A DNA stretch of 64,000 bases, taken from Actinophytocola sp. (GTDB lineage: Bacteria > Actinomycetota > Actinomycetes > Mycobacteriales > Pseudonocardiaceae). The first letter of the stretch is position 1. Each line of letters begins with the position of its first letter. A model generated the notes under the pieces. That model did no database searches. It was not told where the DNA came from and saw only the letters and a list, made by a program, of their open reading frames with translations. The stretch lies in the NCBI RefSeq assembly GCF_009379765.1, contig NZ_WHTD01000025.1:1-64000 (forward strand), given 5' to 3'. Below, piece after piece: positions 1 to 9,831 of the stretch. Made by a program: the position numbers and the translations under genes.

Positions 1-2
1 GC

Positions 3-74
3 ATCCCCCAACCCTCACCACTTCAGGCCCGGCTCCTGGATCTACTCGGCGTCGACCCCACCACCCTAAGATGA
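3..74 (+). CDS. C-terminal fragment of a CDS running in from the left edge (...IPQPSPLQARLLDLLGVDPTTLR*), possibly transposase-like
   Basis: Frame 3 is open from the window edge to TGA at 72-74; only 23 residues visible. Confidence 0.25.
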   Translation: MPQPSPLQARLLDLLGVDPTTLR

Positions 75-134
75 TCAAGTACCGCACCCGACAACCAACT
101 CGAGTTGATCAACCCCCATGTGCGGAATACCCGG

Positions 135-806
135 CTAGCGCTGGATCGTCCGCACGGTCAGCTGGTTGCCCGGCGGTTTGCCGGCACAGCCGGTGCCCGG
201 CGCCGGCAGGTACATCGAGTTGTACTCGTGCGGCGGGTAAACCCGCAGGCCGCGGACCGCGGTCGGCTTGCAGACGGCCGGGTCGTAGTTGCGGACCTGG
301 ACGAACCCGAGCGGCGCGTAGGCCATCTGACCGGGCTTCAGTGTGATCGCCGGGCCCTTGGCGCCCTCGCGATAGGCGGCGGGACCGACCTGGTGGCCGT
401 CGTCGCCGGTCACGTAGGACACCCCGGGGAAGCCCTGGACCGTGCAGGTGCGGCCACCGGAGTTGGTGAACCGCAGCTGGCGGTAGGTCGTGCCGGCCGC
501 GGCGTCGCCACCGGCCAGGCTGAGCTCGAGGTCGGCGACCTTGCACTCGTTGGGGTTGGCCGCCGGCGCGGGCTTCTCACCCGGCGGCTTGGCCGTGTCG
601 TTGACGGGCGGCTGAGCCTGCGGCGCGGAGCTCGGCGGCGTCGTCGCCGGTGGTTGGGTGGCCGGCGGCGCGCCGGCCGCCTCGGTGATGGACGGTACGT
701 CCGGGTTGTCCGAACCGGCGTTCGTGTTCTGGCACCCGACGGTCGACAACGCGATCGCGATGCCACCGGCGAGCAACGCGGCTCGGCTCATCCTGGTTCG
801 CAGCAT
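135..806 (-). CDS. DUF4232-like secreted lipoprotein
   Basis: Start MLRTRMSRAALLAGGIAIALSTVGCQ, lipobox-type signal peptide, then DUF4232-like domain (LRFTNSGGRTCTVQGFPGVSYV). Confidence 0.75.
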   Translation of the reverse strand: MLRTRMSRAALLAGGIAIALSTVGCQNTNAGSDNPDVPSITEAAGAPPATQPPATTPPSSAPQAQPPVNDTAKPPGEKPAPAANPNECKVADLELSLAGGDAAAGTTYRQLRFTNSGGRTCTVQGFPGVSYVTGDDGHQVGPAAYREGAKGPAITLKPGQMAYAPLGFVQVRNYDPAVCKPTAVRGLRVYPPHEYNSMYLPAPGTGCAGKPPGNQLTVRTIQR

Positions 807-926
807 GGTGTTTCGCCTCCAGACCTGGCCCCGACACCACTGGACGCTTACTACAGAGTGGACGTGTGACCCGCCTCTGGGTTGCTTGCCCACCAGAACT
901 ACCCGCGACCGGCGAACAACAAACAG

Positions 927-1616
927 TCACCAGTCGATGGCGGTGATCCAGTGCGCGGTCCGGGGCCGGTAGTCGAGCGTGTCGGCGAGGCGGTGCACGA
1001 GCCGCGGCACGTGCGCGGCGCCGTACACGACGGCGACGTCGATCCGCTCGTCCGAGCGGGTGCGGTGCAGTTCGACCAGGGCGGCGAGCAGCCGGTCGTC
1101 GCGCTCGCCGCCGAACAGCCGCTCGAACTCCTCGTCGATGTCCGAGTCCGGCAGTTCGTCGTCGTCGTTGATCGCGACGTCCGGCGCGAGCAACCGCTTG
1201 CGCCCACCCAGGAGCTGCAGCACCACGATGACCGGCAGCATGACCCACATCAGCAGCCGGCACTTCAGCGACAGCGACCGCCAGGTGCGGTCGAACTCCG
1301 CACCCGTGACGTCCGGGTTGATCACCTCGACGCCGAGCGCCCGGTAGTCGATGTCCTGCTCGACCAGCCCGGACGCGCGGTTCTGCGGGATGACCCGGTA
1401 GGTCAGCATGAGCGCCGAGCCGATGATCGTCGGGCCCGAGACACCCTCGGCCACCACCACGGCGCACTCGCCGAGCCGCCTGCGCACCTCGGCGTAGAAG
1501 ACCGGGCTGGCGACGTGGAGCATCGGGAACACCAGGAAGTTCAGCCGGCTGTCGCGTCTCTTCAGCCGCAGCACGGCCGACCTGGTCCCCAACGCGCCCG
1601 TGTCGATGATCTGCAT
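927..1616 (-). CDS. TraB/GumN-like conserved protein
   Basis: ORF 229 aa with LNFLVFPMLHVASPVFYAEV and C-terminal VVYGAAHVPRL; family by resemblance. Confidence 0.5.
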   Translation of the reverse strand: MQIIDTGALGTRSAVLRLKRRDSRLNFLVFPMLHVASPVFYAEVRRRLGECAVVVAEGVSGPTIIGSALMLTYRVIPQNRASGLVEQDIDYRALGVEVINPDVTGAEFDRTWRSLSLKCRLLMWVMLPVIVVLQLLGGRKRLLAPDVAINDDDELPDSDIDEEFERLFGGERDDRLLAALVELHRTRSDERIDVAVVYGAAHVPRLVHRLADTLDYRPRTAHWITAIDW

Positions 1617-1625
1617 GGCTCCCCC

Positions 1626-2060
1626 TCACCCGATGGTCGCGTCGCGACCTCCTGTTGTTGCGCCGTAGGAGGACAGCAGGCGGACGATCTTGTCCCGCTT
1701 GCGCTTGGTGTCCAGGTAGGACCGCGCACGCAGGAAGAAGACCCCGTCGTCGGTCAGCCGGACCCGGGTCCACACCTTCGCGGTGCAGTGGTCGGGGCGG
1801 CCTGGGTGGCTGGAGATCACCACGTGGATGACGTTGCGCGCGAAGAGGTGCCGCGTGTAGAGGCCGTTCTCGGTGAACTCGACCTGCCACATCACGCCCC
1901 GCGCGGCACCGGTGGCGACGTCCAGCGCCCGCTCAGGCCGGCAGGAGAGCTCGAGGGAGAAATCGCGGTCGAGCTCGCGAACGCGGTTTCTGCCGACCAG
2001 GAACCTCGTGACGAAAACCAGTACGACAATGCCGACCGACAAGACAAGCAACGTGCCCAT
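1626..2060 (-). CDS. Hypothetical membrane-anchored protein
   Basis: ORF starts MGTLLVLSVGIVVLVFVTRFLVGRNRV (single TM) and ends just before the preceding gene. Confidence 0.5.
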   Translation of the reverse strand: MGTLLVLSVGIVVLVFVTRFLVGRNRVRELDRDFSLELSCRPERALDVATGAARGVMWQVEFTENGLYTRHLFARNVIHVVISSHPGRPDHCTAKVWTRVRLTDDGVFFLRARSYLDTKRKRDKIVRLLSSYGATTGGRDATIG

Positions 2061-2337
2061 GATGCCCGCACCTCCTGACCCCTTCTCCGTGCTGCCACAG
2101 CCGAGGACGGCAGAGGGCCGGCAGGCGACCCGGCAGCGCCGACGGGTCATCAGGTCATTCCAGACACCTCGCGTCAGTTCCTCGACCGTTACGAAACCTT
2201 CACCAACGGAGTCCGCCGCTGATGCTTCTAATTAGCGCCGAGCATCAGAGATTCGTCAAGACTTCCGGCGAAACTGCCCGGATGCGGGAAGGATTCCTGC
2301 TTGACCTACACCTAGGTCGAGCAGGCAAGGTGGTGTC

Positions 2338-3123
2338 ATGGACGACCAGACCGTGCAGCGGTACCTCGACAGGATCGACGCGCCGGCACCCGGGGAGCCG
2401 ACCGTCGACCTGCTGCGTAATCTTCATCTGCGACACCTGCGCGCGGTGCCCTTCGAGAACCTCTCGATCCACCTCGGCGAGCCGGTCACGCTCGACCACG
2501 ACACGCTCGTGGACAAGATCATCGACCGGCGGCGCGGCGGGTTCTGTTACGAGCTGAACGGGCTCTTCGGCGAGCTGCTGCAAGCCCTGGGCTTCCCGGT
2601 CACGCTGCTGTCCGCGCGGGTCCACACGCCGGTGGGCACGCTCACCCACCCGTTCGACCACCTGGTGCCGCGGGTGGACCTGGCCGACCGCCACCTGGTC
2701 GATGTCGGTTTCGGCGCCCACTCGAGCTACCCGCTGCGGCTGGACTGGCCGGAGCCGCAGGCCGACCCGAGTGGCGAGTTCCTCGTGGTGGACGCGCCGA
2801 ACGGGGACGTCGACGTGCTGATGGACGGGACGCCGCAGTATCGCGTGGAGCCCCGCGCCCGGTCGCTCTCCGACTTCGCGCCGACCTGCTGGTGGCAGCA
2901 GACCTCGCCGGACTCGCACTTCACCCGGAGCCTGACCTGCTCGCTGCCGACGGAGGACGGCCGGGTGACGCTGTCCGGCAACCGCCTGATCACCACGGTG
3001 GCCGGCGAGCGGACCGAGACCACGCTGGACGGCGACGACACCGTGCGGGCGGCGTACCGCACACACTTCGGCATCGAGCTGGACCGGCTGCCGACGCCGC
3101 CCCGACCCGCCGTGGTGGCCTAG
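2338..3123 (+). CDS. nat: Arylamine N-acetyltransferase
   Basis: NAT family signatures: VPFENLSIHLG, RRGGFCYELNGLF (catalytic Cys). Confidence 0.9.
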   Translation: MDDQTVQRYLDRIDAPAPGEPTVDLLRNLHLRHLRAVPFENLSIHLGEPVTLDHDTLVDKIIDRRRGGFCYELNGLFGELLQALGFPVTLLSARVHTPVGTLTHPFDHLVPRVDLADRHLVDVGFGAHSSYPLRLDWPEPQADPSGEFLVVDAPNGDVDVLMDGTPQYRVEPRARSLSDFAPTCWWQQTSPDSHFTRSLTCSLPTEDGRVTLSGNRLITTVAGERTETTLDGDDTVRAAYRTHFGIELDRLPTPPRPAVVA

Positions 3124-3924
3124 CTACTTGCTGGCCACCCGGCGGTACTTGGCCACCGACAGCGGGATGAAGACCGCCAGGATGCCGACCGACGAGACGA
3201 CCGCGTAGAGCAGCGCATTGTCCGCGGGCCAACCCGGCGGCGGGGCCATCCCGGGCGGGGCCTCGTTGCCGAACAGGTCGCGCACCGACTGGATGACCGC
3301 GGTGAACGGGTTCCATTCCGCGATCGCCTTGAGCGGCCCCGGCATCGTGCCCGCGCCGACGAACGCCGACGAGATGAACGAGAGCGGGAAGAGCCACATG
3401 AGCCCGGCGCTCTGTGCCACCTCGACGCTCGGCGAGGACAGGCCGATGAGCGCGCCGATCCACGACATCGCGAACCCGAACAGCAGCAACAGCAGGTAGG
3501 CGACGACCGCGTCGAGGAAGCTGCCGCGGATCCGCCAGCCGACCAGCAGCCCGCACAACGACATGATCAGCAGCGCCATCGCGCTGACCACGAGGTCGGA
3601 CGTGGTGCGCCCGAGCAGCACCGCGAGCCGCGACATCGGCAGCGAGCGGAACCGGTCGATGATGCCCTTCTGCAGGTCGTTGCACAGCCCGATGACCGTG
3701 AACGCCGAGTTGAACGACGTGGTCTGCACGAAGATGCCGGCGATGAGGAACTCGCGGTACTGCCCGCCGCCGAGCGCGCCGCCGAACACGTAGGCGAACA
3801 GCAGCACGAACATGATCGGCTGGATGACGGCGGCGAAGAGCCAGTCGACGTTACGCCGGACATTGAGCAGGTTGCGCCAGGCGATGATCCCGCCGTCGCG
3901 GATGCCCTGGGTCAGCACGGTCAT
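3124..3924 (-). CDS. ABC-2 type transporter permease (DrrB-like)
   Basis: MTVLTQGIRDGGIIAWRNLLNVRRNVDWLFAAVIQPIMFVLLFAYVFGG...; overlaps partner ATPase by 4 nt. Confidence 0.85.
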   Translation of the reverse strand: MTVLTQGIRDGGIIAWRNLLNVRRNVDWLFAAVIQPIMFVLLFAYVFGGALGGGQYREFLIAGIFVQTTSFNSAFTVIGLCNDLQKGIIDRFRSLPMSRLAVLLGRTTSDLVVSAMALLIMSLCGLLVGWRIRGSFLDAVVAYLLLLLFGFAMSWIGALIGLSSPSVEVAQSAGLMWLFPLSFISSAFVGAGTMPGPLKAIAEWNPFTAVIQSVRDLFGNEAPPGMAPPPGWPADNALLYAVVSSVGILAVFIPLSVAKYRRVASK

Positions 3925-4907
3925 TTCGAGTCCCCCTGGGTAACCGGCTCGTCCTCGGCCGAGTGGCCGGTGAGCGACAGGAACACATCGTCGAGCGTGG
4001 GCCGGTGCAGGCTCACGTCGAGCACCACCACGCCCTTGGCGTCGAGCCGGCGCAGTGCCTCGATGAGCGACTTGGTGCCGGCATCGACCAGCACCTGCGC
4101 CCGCCTGTGGTGCGGCTCGACGCTCGGCTCGCCGGAGCCGACCTCGGCGAGCACCCGGGACGCGGCCTCGAGCTCGGCCGTCTCGGCGACCACGATCTCC
4201 AGCCGCTCGCCGCCGACCTCGGCCTTGAGAACGTCGGCGGTGCCGCTGGCGATGACCTTGCCGTGGTCGATGACGAGGATGGTGTCGGCCAGCTGGTCGG
4301 CCTCCTCCAGGTACTGCGTGGTGAGCAGCACGGTGGCGCCGTCGGCGACCAGCTCGCCGATGACCTCCCAGGTGTCGAGCCGCCCGCGCGGGTCGAGCCC
4401 GGTGGTGGGCTCGTCGAGCAGCACCACGGCCGGCTCGGCGACGAGCGCGCCGGCGAGGTCGAGCCGGCGCCGCATGCCGCCGGAGTAGGTCTTGGCGGGC
4501 CGGTCGGCGGCGTCGTCGAGCTGGAAGCGGCTGATGAGCTCGCGCGAGCGGGCCCGGGCGTCGGGCTTGTTCTTGCCGTAGAGCCGGCCGACCATGTACA
4601 GGTTCTCGAAGCCGGTGAGGTTCTCGTCGACGGCGGCGTACTGGCCGGACAGACCGATGGCGCGGCGCACCGCGTCGGGCTCGGCGAGCACGTCGTGCCC
4701 GGCGACCCACGCGCGACCGGAGTCGGGGCGCAGCAAGGTGGTGAGGATCCGCACCGCGGTGGTCTTGCCGGCCCCGTTCGGGCCGAGCAGGCCGAGCACG
4801 GTGCCGGTGGGGATCTCGAAATCGATTCCGTCGAGCGCGCGGGTGGACCCGAAGGTCTTCACCAGGGCCTCCGCGCGCACCGCGACATCGGACGCGGACG
4901 GTGGCAT
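3921..4907 (-). CDS. ABC transporter ATP-binding protein (DrrA-like)
   Basis: Walker A GPNGAGKTT, signature YSGGMRRRL, Walker B VVLLDEPTTGLDP. Confidence 0.9.
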   Translation of the reverse strand: MPPSASDVAVRAEALVKTFGSTRALDGIDFEIPTGTVLGLLGPNGAGKTTAVRILTTLLRPDSGRAWVAGHDVLAEPDAVRRAIGLSGQYAAVDENLTGFENLYMVGRLYGKNKPDARARSRELISRFQLDDAADRPAKTYSGGMRRRLDLAGALVAEPAVVLLDEPTTGLDPRGRLDTWEVIGELVADGATVLLTTQYLEEADQLADTILVIDHGKVIASGTADVLKAEVGGERLEIVVAETAELEAASRVLAEVGSGEPSVEPHHRRAQVLVDAGTKSLIEALRRLDAKGVVVLDVSLHRPTLDDVFLSLTGHSAEDEPVTQGDSK

Positions 4908-5049
4908 GACGACTCCTGCGGCAGGTGGGTGTGTTGGGCGATGGCGACTGTAGTGCGGGGCACCGACAATTCGGACCGACTGACCCGCGGCTCGTCGCCC
5001 GGTAGGCGAGGATCCCCAGGAGAACGGCGAACTCTGCCCAAGGAGAACC

Positions 5050-5484
5050 ATGAGCGCACCCGGACCCGGCCCCTACCCCTACCCACCACCGCCGGCCTAC
5101 CCGCCGCCGGTCCGGCGGCGGGGTGCGCTGGTCGTCGGGCTGGTGGTCGGCCTGGTGGTCGGGGCCGGCGCGGTCGGCCTGACCTGGACGCTGGTCGGCG
5201 GCGGGGAGGCCGACGCCGGCGCGCCCGCCGACGCCGCCGCGGCCTGCGCGATCCTCGACCGCAACGGGTCGGCGGACCTGCTGGAGACCGAGGACGAGAC
5301 GCCGCTCCGCCGGTTCGGTGCCGCGGTCGAGCTCGCCGCGCTGGCCGCCGGCCAGGACGACCGGTACCGGCCGCTGGACGAGGCGCTGCAGGAGGCCCGC
5401 GCGCTGCTGGTGGAGCGGTTCGAGTCCGGCGAGGAGTTCGAGGCCGCGGTGGCGAAGGCGAAGGAGCTCTGCGCCGATCTCTAG
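5050..5484 (+). CDS. Hypothetical membrane protein with proline-rich N-terminus
   Basis: MSAPGPGPYPYPPPPAYPPPVRRRGALVVGLVVGLVVGAGAVGLTWTLV. Confidence 0.6.
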   Translation: MSAPGPGPYPYPPPPAYPPPVRRRGALVVGLVVGLVVGAGAVGLTWTLVGGGEADAGAPADAAAACAILDRNGSADLLETEDETPLRRFGAAVELAALAAGQDDRYRPLDEALQEARALLVERFESGEEFEAAVAKAKELCADL

Positions 5485-6407
5485 CCGGTGGTGCCGCCCA
5501 GGACCGCGGTGAGCCACTCGGCGGCCGCGGCGTAGTCGGCGTCCGTGTGGCCTGCCGACGCGGTGTCCGCGGGCGGGCCCGGCTCCGCCTTCGGGTAGGA
5601 GCCGAGGAAGCGCAGCTGCAGGCAGCGCCGGTGCAGCGCGGCGAGCGCGTCGCCGACCCGCTGCTCGGCGACGTGGCCGTCGAGGTCGAGGTAGAAGCGG
5701 TACTGGCCGAGCCGGTCCTTCTGCGGGCGGGACTCGATGCGGCTCAGGTTGATGCCGCGCAGGGCGAGCTCGGTGAGCATCTCGGCGAGCACGCCGGTGC
5801 GCTCGGCGGCGGCCACCGCGACGATCGACGTGCGGTCCGAGCCGGTGGGGGCGGGCAGGTGGCCGGGACGGCACAGGACCAGGAAGCGGGTCATCGCGCC
5901 GTCGGCATCGGCGACACCGGTGGCGAGGGTGTCGAGCGCGTAGTGGGTGGCGGCCACCGGCGCGGTGACCGCGGCATCCCACTCGCCGTCGAGCACGCCG
6001 ACCGCGGCGGCCGCCGTCGAGTTGGCCGCGGCCTGGGTCGCGAGCGGCAGGTGGTCGCCGAGCCAGCCCTGGACCTGGGCGAGTGCGTGCGGGTGGCTGG
6101 CGACGGTCCTGACGTCACCGGCCTGGAGACCGGGCCGGACGAGGACGGCGAACCGCACCGGCAGGACCACCTCGGCCACCGCGACCAGCGGGGCGTCGAC
6201 CGCGAGCGCGTCCATGGTGGCCGAGACGGCGCCCTCGATGGAGTTCTCGACGGGGACGCAGGCGAGGTCGGCCTCACCCGCGCGGACCGCGGCGAGGGCG
6301 AGCGGCACGGTCGCGACGGGTACCAGCGAGTCCGCCGGCCGCGCGTAGGCGAGCGCGGCCTGCTCGGTGAACGTCCCTTGTGGTCCGAAATAGGCGATGC
6401 TCGGCAC
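5481..6407 (-). CDS. pheA: Prephenate dehydratase
   Basis: MPSIAYFGPQGTFTEQAAL, VPVENSIEGAV, ACT-domain ESRPQKDRLGQYRFYLDLDGH. Confidence 0.92.
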   Translation of the reverse strand: MPSIAYFGPQGTFTEQAALAYARPADSLVPVATVPLALAAVRAGEADLACVPVENSIEGAVSATMDALAVDAPLVAVAEVVLPVRFAVLVRPGLQAGDVRTVASHPHALAQVQGWLGDHLPLATQAAANSTAAAAVGVLDGEWDAAVTAPVAATHYALDTLATGVADADGAMTRFLVLCRPGHLPAPTGSDRTSIVAVAAAERTGVLAEMLTELALRGINLSRIESRPQKDRLGQYRFYLDLDGHVAEQRVGDALAALHRRCLQLRFLGSYPKAEPGPPADTASAGHTDADYAAAAEWLTAVLGGTTG

Positions 6408-6733
6408 GGGGTCACCCTACGCAGGCCCGATGCGAGCACCCGCCGCCGTCACGCCGATCGGGCCAATGAGACCAGCCGTTCGGCTTGTTCGGAGTGCGCA
6501 CCATAGGTGAACGCCACGCGAACTCCCGCGGCCCCGAGCCGCTCGCGCCGATACCGCCTGCCGCACCCGTGAGCAGCGGGTTCGGCGGGCCAAGTCGTTG
6601 GTACGCCACGAGAATCGCGCTCCCCCGGGTCGCGCCGGGCGAACCCGAGGTGCCCGTTCGGGGTCGCCGACCCGGGCTACCTGTCACCTGTTTGCGGTTA
6701 CCCGCAGTGCCACGAAAGTGCCATGCTGGAGGC

Positions 6734-7333
6734 GTGACCGCCGATTCGGAGGCAGAGAGCTCGGAACTCGCGACCGGACGATTGGCGTTGGTGCTCTGCG
6801 CGGTGGAGGAGCCGCTCGCGCGGGCGTGGGCGGACGCCGTTGCGGAGCGTCGTGACGTGTGGGTGCACCGGGGCTCGGTGCTGGACGTGGACGCGCAGGC
6901 CGTGGTCAGCCCGGCGAACTCGTACGGCTGGATGCGTGGCGGGATAGACGCGGTGTACGCGCGGACGTTTCCGTCCGTGGAACAGCATGTGCGCAGTGCC
7001 GTGCTCGCCTACCACGGCGGGGAGCTGCCGGTCGGCCAGGCGCTGATCGTGCCGACCGACGCGATGTCGCCGACGTGGCTGATCAGCGCGCCGACGATGC
7101 GGGAGCCGGGACAGGTGCTGCCGCCGGACACCGTGCATCCCTACCTCGCGGCGCGCGCGGTGTTCCGGCTGTGGCGCGACGGGCGCCTGGAGGACGGCCG
7201 GCTGGTGCGCGAGGTGGTGCGCACGATCGCGCTCCCCGGCCTGGGCACCGGCATCGGCGGCGTGGCGCCGCACACGTGCGCCAGACAGGTGATGGCCGCG
7301 TGGGACGAGGTGTTCGACCCCGCACGGCCATAG
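6734..7333 (+). CDS. Macro-domain-like protein
   Basis: GTG start; AVVSPANSYGWMRGGIDAVYA and PGLGTGIGGV macro-domain-type motifs. Confidence 0.65.
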   Translation: MTADSEAESSELATGRLALVLCAVEEPLARAWADAVAERRDVWVHRGSVLDVDAQAVVSPANSYGWMRGGIDAVYARTFPSVEQHVRSAVLAYHGGELPVGQALIVPTDAMSPTWLISAPTMREPGQVLPPDTVHPYLAARAVFRLWRDGRLEDGRLVREVVRTIALPGLGTGIGGVAPHTCARQVMAAWDEVFDPARP

Positions 7334-7342
7334 GTTCTTCGG

Positions 7343-7483
7343 TTACTCGGTCGTCGCGGCCCCGACGGCCGGGCGCTCGGCGCGAACCGTGATCTTGCGC
7401 GGTTCGGCCTCGGCCTCGGCGACGTCGCGGACCCGGATCTGCAGCAGGCCGCGGTCGTAGTCGGCCTCCTGCCGGCTCGCTCA
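7343..7483 (-). pseudogene. Remnant of an Hsp20/alpha-crystallin gene (C-terminal ~45 codons)
   Basis: Minus-strand frame reads ADYDRGLLQIRVRDVAEAEAEPRKITVRAERPAVGAATTE*, preceded by an in-frame TGA; Hsp20 C-terminal pattern. Confidence 0.6.
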
Positions 7484-7609
7484 GGGGTGGCCGGCGCGGC
7501 GACTAAAGGTGACGGAGTTACTCGGCGAGATTCACACGTTGGGTGGTCGCCAAAATGCCGGTCTCCGGGTTAGCTGAGTAGCGACCGGATTTTCGAGCTA
7601 GGAGGTCGA

Positions 7610-7996
7610 ATGTCGTTAACGGTTTCCCCCTCGCTGCTGGAGAAGGCGCAGCGCGGCCCGGTGTCCGACGACGATTTCATCGCGTGCATACGTGACTCGC
7701 TGCCCTATGCGTGGTCCGTGGTCACCGACGTCGCCGAGCGGCTCGCCAACGGGGGTGGCACCTTCGCCGACAACCAGAAGGAACCGCCGGACGAGGCTGC
7801 CCGCGGACAGCTGTTGCGCCTGGTGGGAAGCGATGCCATGCGTGCGGCGGTCGAGCGGCACCTCAACGTTCGGCTGGCCTTCCAGAACTGCCACCGGCTC
7901 GCCCTGTTCGACCCCTCGGCCTACAACGAGTACGCCGAGTTCGTCAGCCCGCGGTCACAGCTGCTCAACCAGAGTCCTGAATTAGTGAACTGCTGA
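7610..7996 (+). CDS. SCO5389-family conserved protein
   Basis: MSLTVSPSLLEKAQRGPVSDDDFIACIRDSLPYAWSVV..., RBS ggagg upstream. Confidence 0.65.
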   Translation: MSLTVSPSLLEKAQRGPVSDDDFIACIRDSLPYAWSVVTDVAERLANGGGTFADNQKEPPDEAARGQLLRLVGSDAMRAAVERHLNVRLAFQNCHRLALFDPSAYNEYAEFVSPRSQLLNQSPELVNC

Positions 7997-7998
7997 TC

Positions 7999-8034
7999 CT
8001 CGAAAAGGGAGCCGCGGCGGGCTCCCTTTTCGAG
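7999..8034 (+). terminator. Strong stem-loop, probable bidirectional terminator
   Basis: 15-bp perfect inverted repeat CTCGAAAAGGGAGCC / GGCTCCCTTTTCGAG with 6-nt loop. Confidence 0.8.
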
Positions 8035-8049
8035 ACGCCACCCATGCAT

Positions 8050-8214
8050 TTATTGCGATATTTCCATCTCGAGTTCTATCTCGTCCCTGATCGGGATGTC
8101 GTAGTCGCCCGACGCGGGAATTTCCGGCTTGGTCCTCCGCGCCTCGGTCACCGCGCCGAGCGACAGCGCGATCACCTCCACCGCACCCCACTCGCGTACG
8201 AGCAGCGGGACCAC
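8050..8214 (-). CDS. Possible small protein (54 aa), unknown
   Basis: VVPLLVREWGAVEVIALSLGAVTEARRTKPEIPASGDYDIPIRDEIELEMEISQ*, GTG start; codon pattern looks coding but start is uncertain. Confidence 0.35.
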   Translation of the reverse strand: MVPLLVREWGAVEVIALSLGAVTEARRTKPEIPASGDYDIPIRDEIELEMEISQ

Positions 8215-8299
8215 GGTGTCCCGATCGCCCGGGTTCCAGGCGGCGCAGCGTGTACTGAGTCACAGTGCCCAAACTGCCACGACGCCTTACGTTTGACGA

Positions 8300-9259
8300 A
8301 TGCGGGCGACACACGTGCGGCCGGTCCGGGCCGGTCGCGACCTGAGCCCCTATGTCGAGCTGCGCCGGGAACAGTGGCGCGAGCTGCGCCGGGCCACCCC
8401 GCTCACGCTCACTCTGGACGAGCTGGTGGCGCTGCGCGGCCTCGGCGACCCGGTCGACCTGGAGGAGGTCGTCGACGTCTACCTGCCGCTGTCCCGCCTG
8501 ATCAGCCTGCAGGTGGCGGCCCGACAGCAGCTGTACGAGGCCACCACGTCCTTCCTCGGCGAGGACCCCGGCGAGACCACGAAGGTGCCGTTCGTGATCG
8601 GCATCGCGGGCAGCGTCGCGGTCGGCAAGTCGACCACCGCACGGCTGCTGCAGACCCTGCTCGCCCGCTGGCCCGATCACCCACACGTGGACCTCGTCAC
8701 CACGGACGGCTTCCTGCACCCGAAGGCGGAGCTGGTCCGGCGGGAAATCATGCACCGCAAGGGCTTCCCGGAGAGCTACGACCGCCGCGGCCTGCTGCGG
8801 TTCGTGTCGGACGTGAAGTCCGGCGCTCCCGAGGTCCGGGCGCCGGTGTACTCGCACCTGGCCTACGACATCGTGCCGGGCCGGACGCAGGTGGTGCGCA
8901 AGCCCGACATCCTCGTCGTCGAGGGGCTGAACGTGCTGCTGCCCGGCCAGGGTCTCACGGTCGCGGACCTGTTCGACTTCTCGATCTACGTCGACGCGCA
9001 CACCGAGGACATCGCCCGGTGGTACGTCGAGCGCTTCCTGGCCCTGCGCGACACGGCGTTCGCCGACCCCGACTCGCATTTCCACCACTACGCCTCGCTG
9101 ACCGACGGGGAGGCCCGCGCCGAGGCGACCCGCCTGTGGCGGGAGATCAACGAGCCCAACCTGGTGCACAACATCCTGCCCACCCGCCCGCGGGCGACCC
9201 TGGTGCTGCGCAAGGACGCCGACCACCGCACCAACCGGGTCCGCCTCCGCAAGCTCTAG
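8300..9259 (+). CDS. coaA: Type I pantothenate kinase
   Basis: [47 protein letters not shown]. Confidence 0.93.
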   Translation: MRATHVRPVRAGRDLSPYVELRREQWRELRRATPLTLTLDELVALRGLGDPVDLEEVVDVYLPLSRLISLQVAARQQLYEATTSFLGEDPGETTKVPFVIGIAGSVAVGKSTTARLLQTLLARWPDHPHVDLVTTDGFLHPKAELVRREIMHRKGFPESYDRRGLLRFVSDVKSGAPEVRAPVYSHLAYDIVPGRTQVVRKPDILVVEGLNVLLPGQGLTVADLFDFSIYVDAHTEDIARWYVERFLALRDTAFADPDSHFHHYASLTDGEARAEATRLWREINEPNLVHNILPTRPRATLVLRKDADHRTNRVRLRKL

Positions 9260-9783
9260 AACACGTCCAGCGCCACGGCGAGGGCGACCGCGAGCCTGCG
9301 GTCGAGCCCGTCGTCGACGATCCGCACCGCGAACCGCCTGCGCGGGCCGAAGCGGCGGCGCACGGTGAACACCGGCTCGCCGGCCGCGGTGAAGTCGAAC
9401 CGCGCGGGCACCCAGCCGAACAACGCCCCGAAGAACGCGCCGACGCCGCTGCGCTCCCGACCCCGCACGGGCGCGTGCCCGGCCCGCTCGACGTACCAGA
9501 CGCGCCGGCCCCACGGCTGCTCGGCGCGGACCAGCCCGATCGCCGCCCCGTCGCGGTCGGTGACCGCCAAGCCGCTGATGGGGGCGTACTCCGACCTCGC
9601 CCTGACCGAGAACTGTGCGTCGCGCCGCCCGTCGTCCCGGTACACCGTCACCTCGGGTGAGACGCGGCTCTTCTGGGCGAACGCGACCGGGTCGCCGGAG
9701 GGCTGGGCGAGCACGTCGTACTGGTCGACGATCGGCCGAAACCGTTTGCGCACCACAAGGTGGTGCTGGTCGGTGAGAAGCAC
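9256..9783 (-). CDS. LURP-one/tubby-like conserved protein
   Basis: 175-aa frame [40 protein letters not shown]... from GTG; weak family resemblance. Confidence 0.5.
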   Translation of the reverse strand: MLLTDQHHLVVRKRFRPIVDQYDVLAQPSGDPVAFAQKSRVSPEVTVYRDDGRRDAQFSVRARSEYAPISGLAVTDRDGAAIGLVRAEQPWGRRVWYVERAGHAPVRGRERSGVGAFFGALFGWVPARFDFTAAGEPVFTVRRRFGPRRRFAVRIVDDGLDRRLAVALAVALDVF

Positions 9784-9831
9784 CCGGCGATCATCCCGGA
9801 ACTGTCGGTGCCCCGTGGTTAGGTTGCGGGC

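Noticed and set aside
3963-6506. 847-aa plus-strand ORF across ABC ATPase and pheA
   Set aside because: Crosses several genuine genes on the other strand; no recognisable domain
6410-6733. tRNA-like GTTCGGGGTCGCCGACCC stretch
   Set aside because: No acceptor stem or anticodon arm could be formed around it
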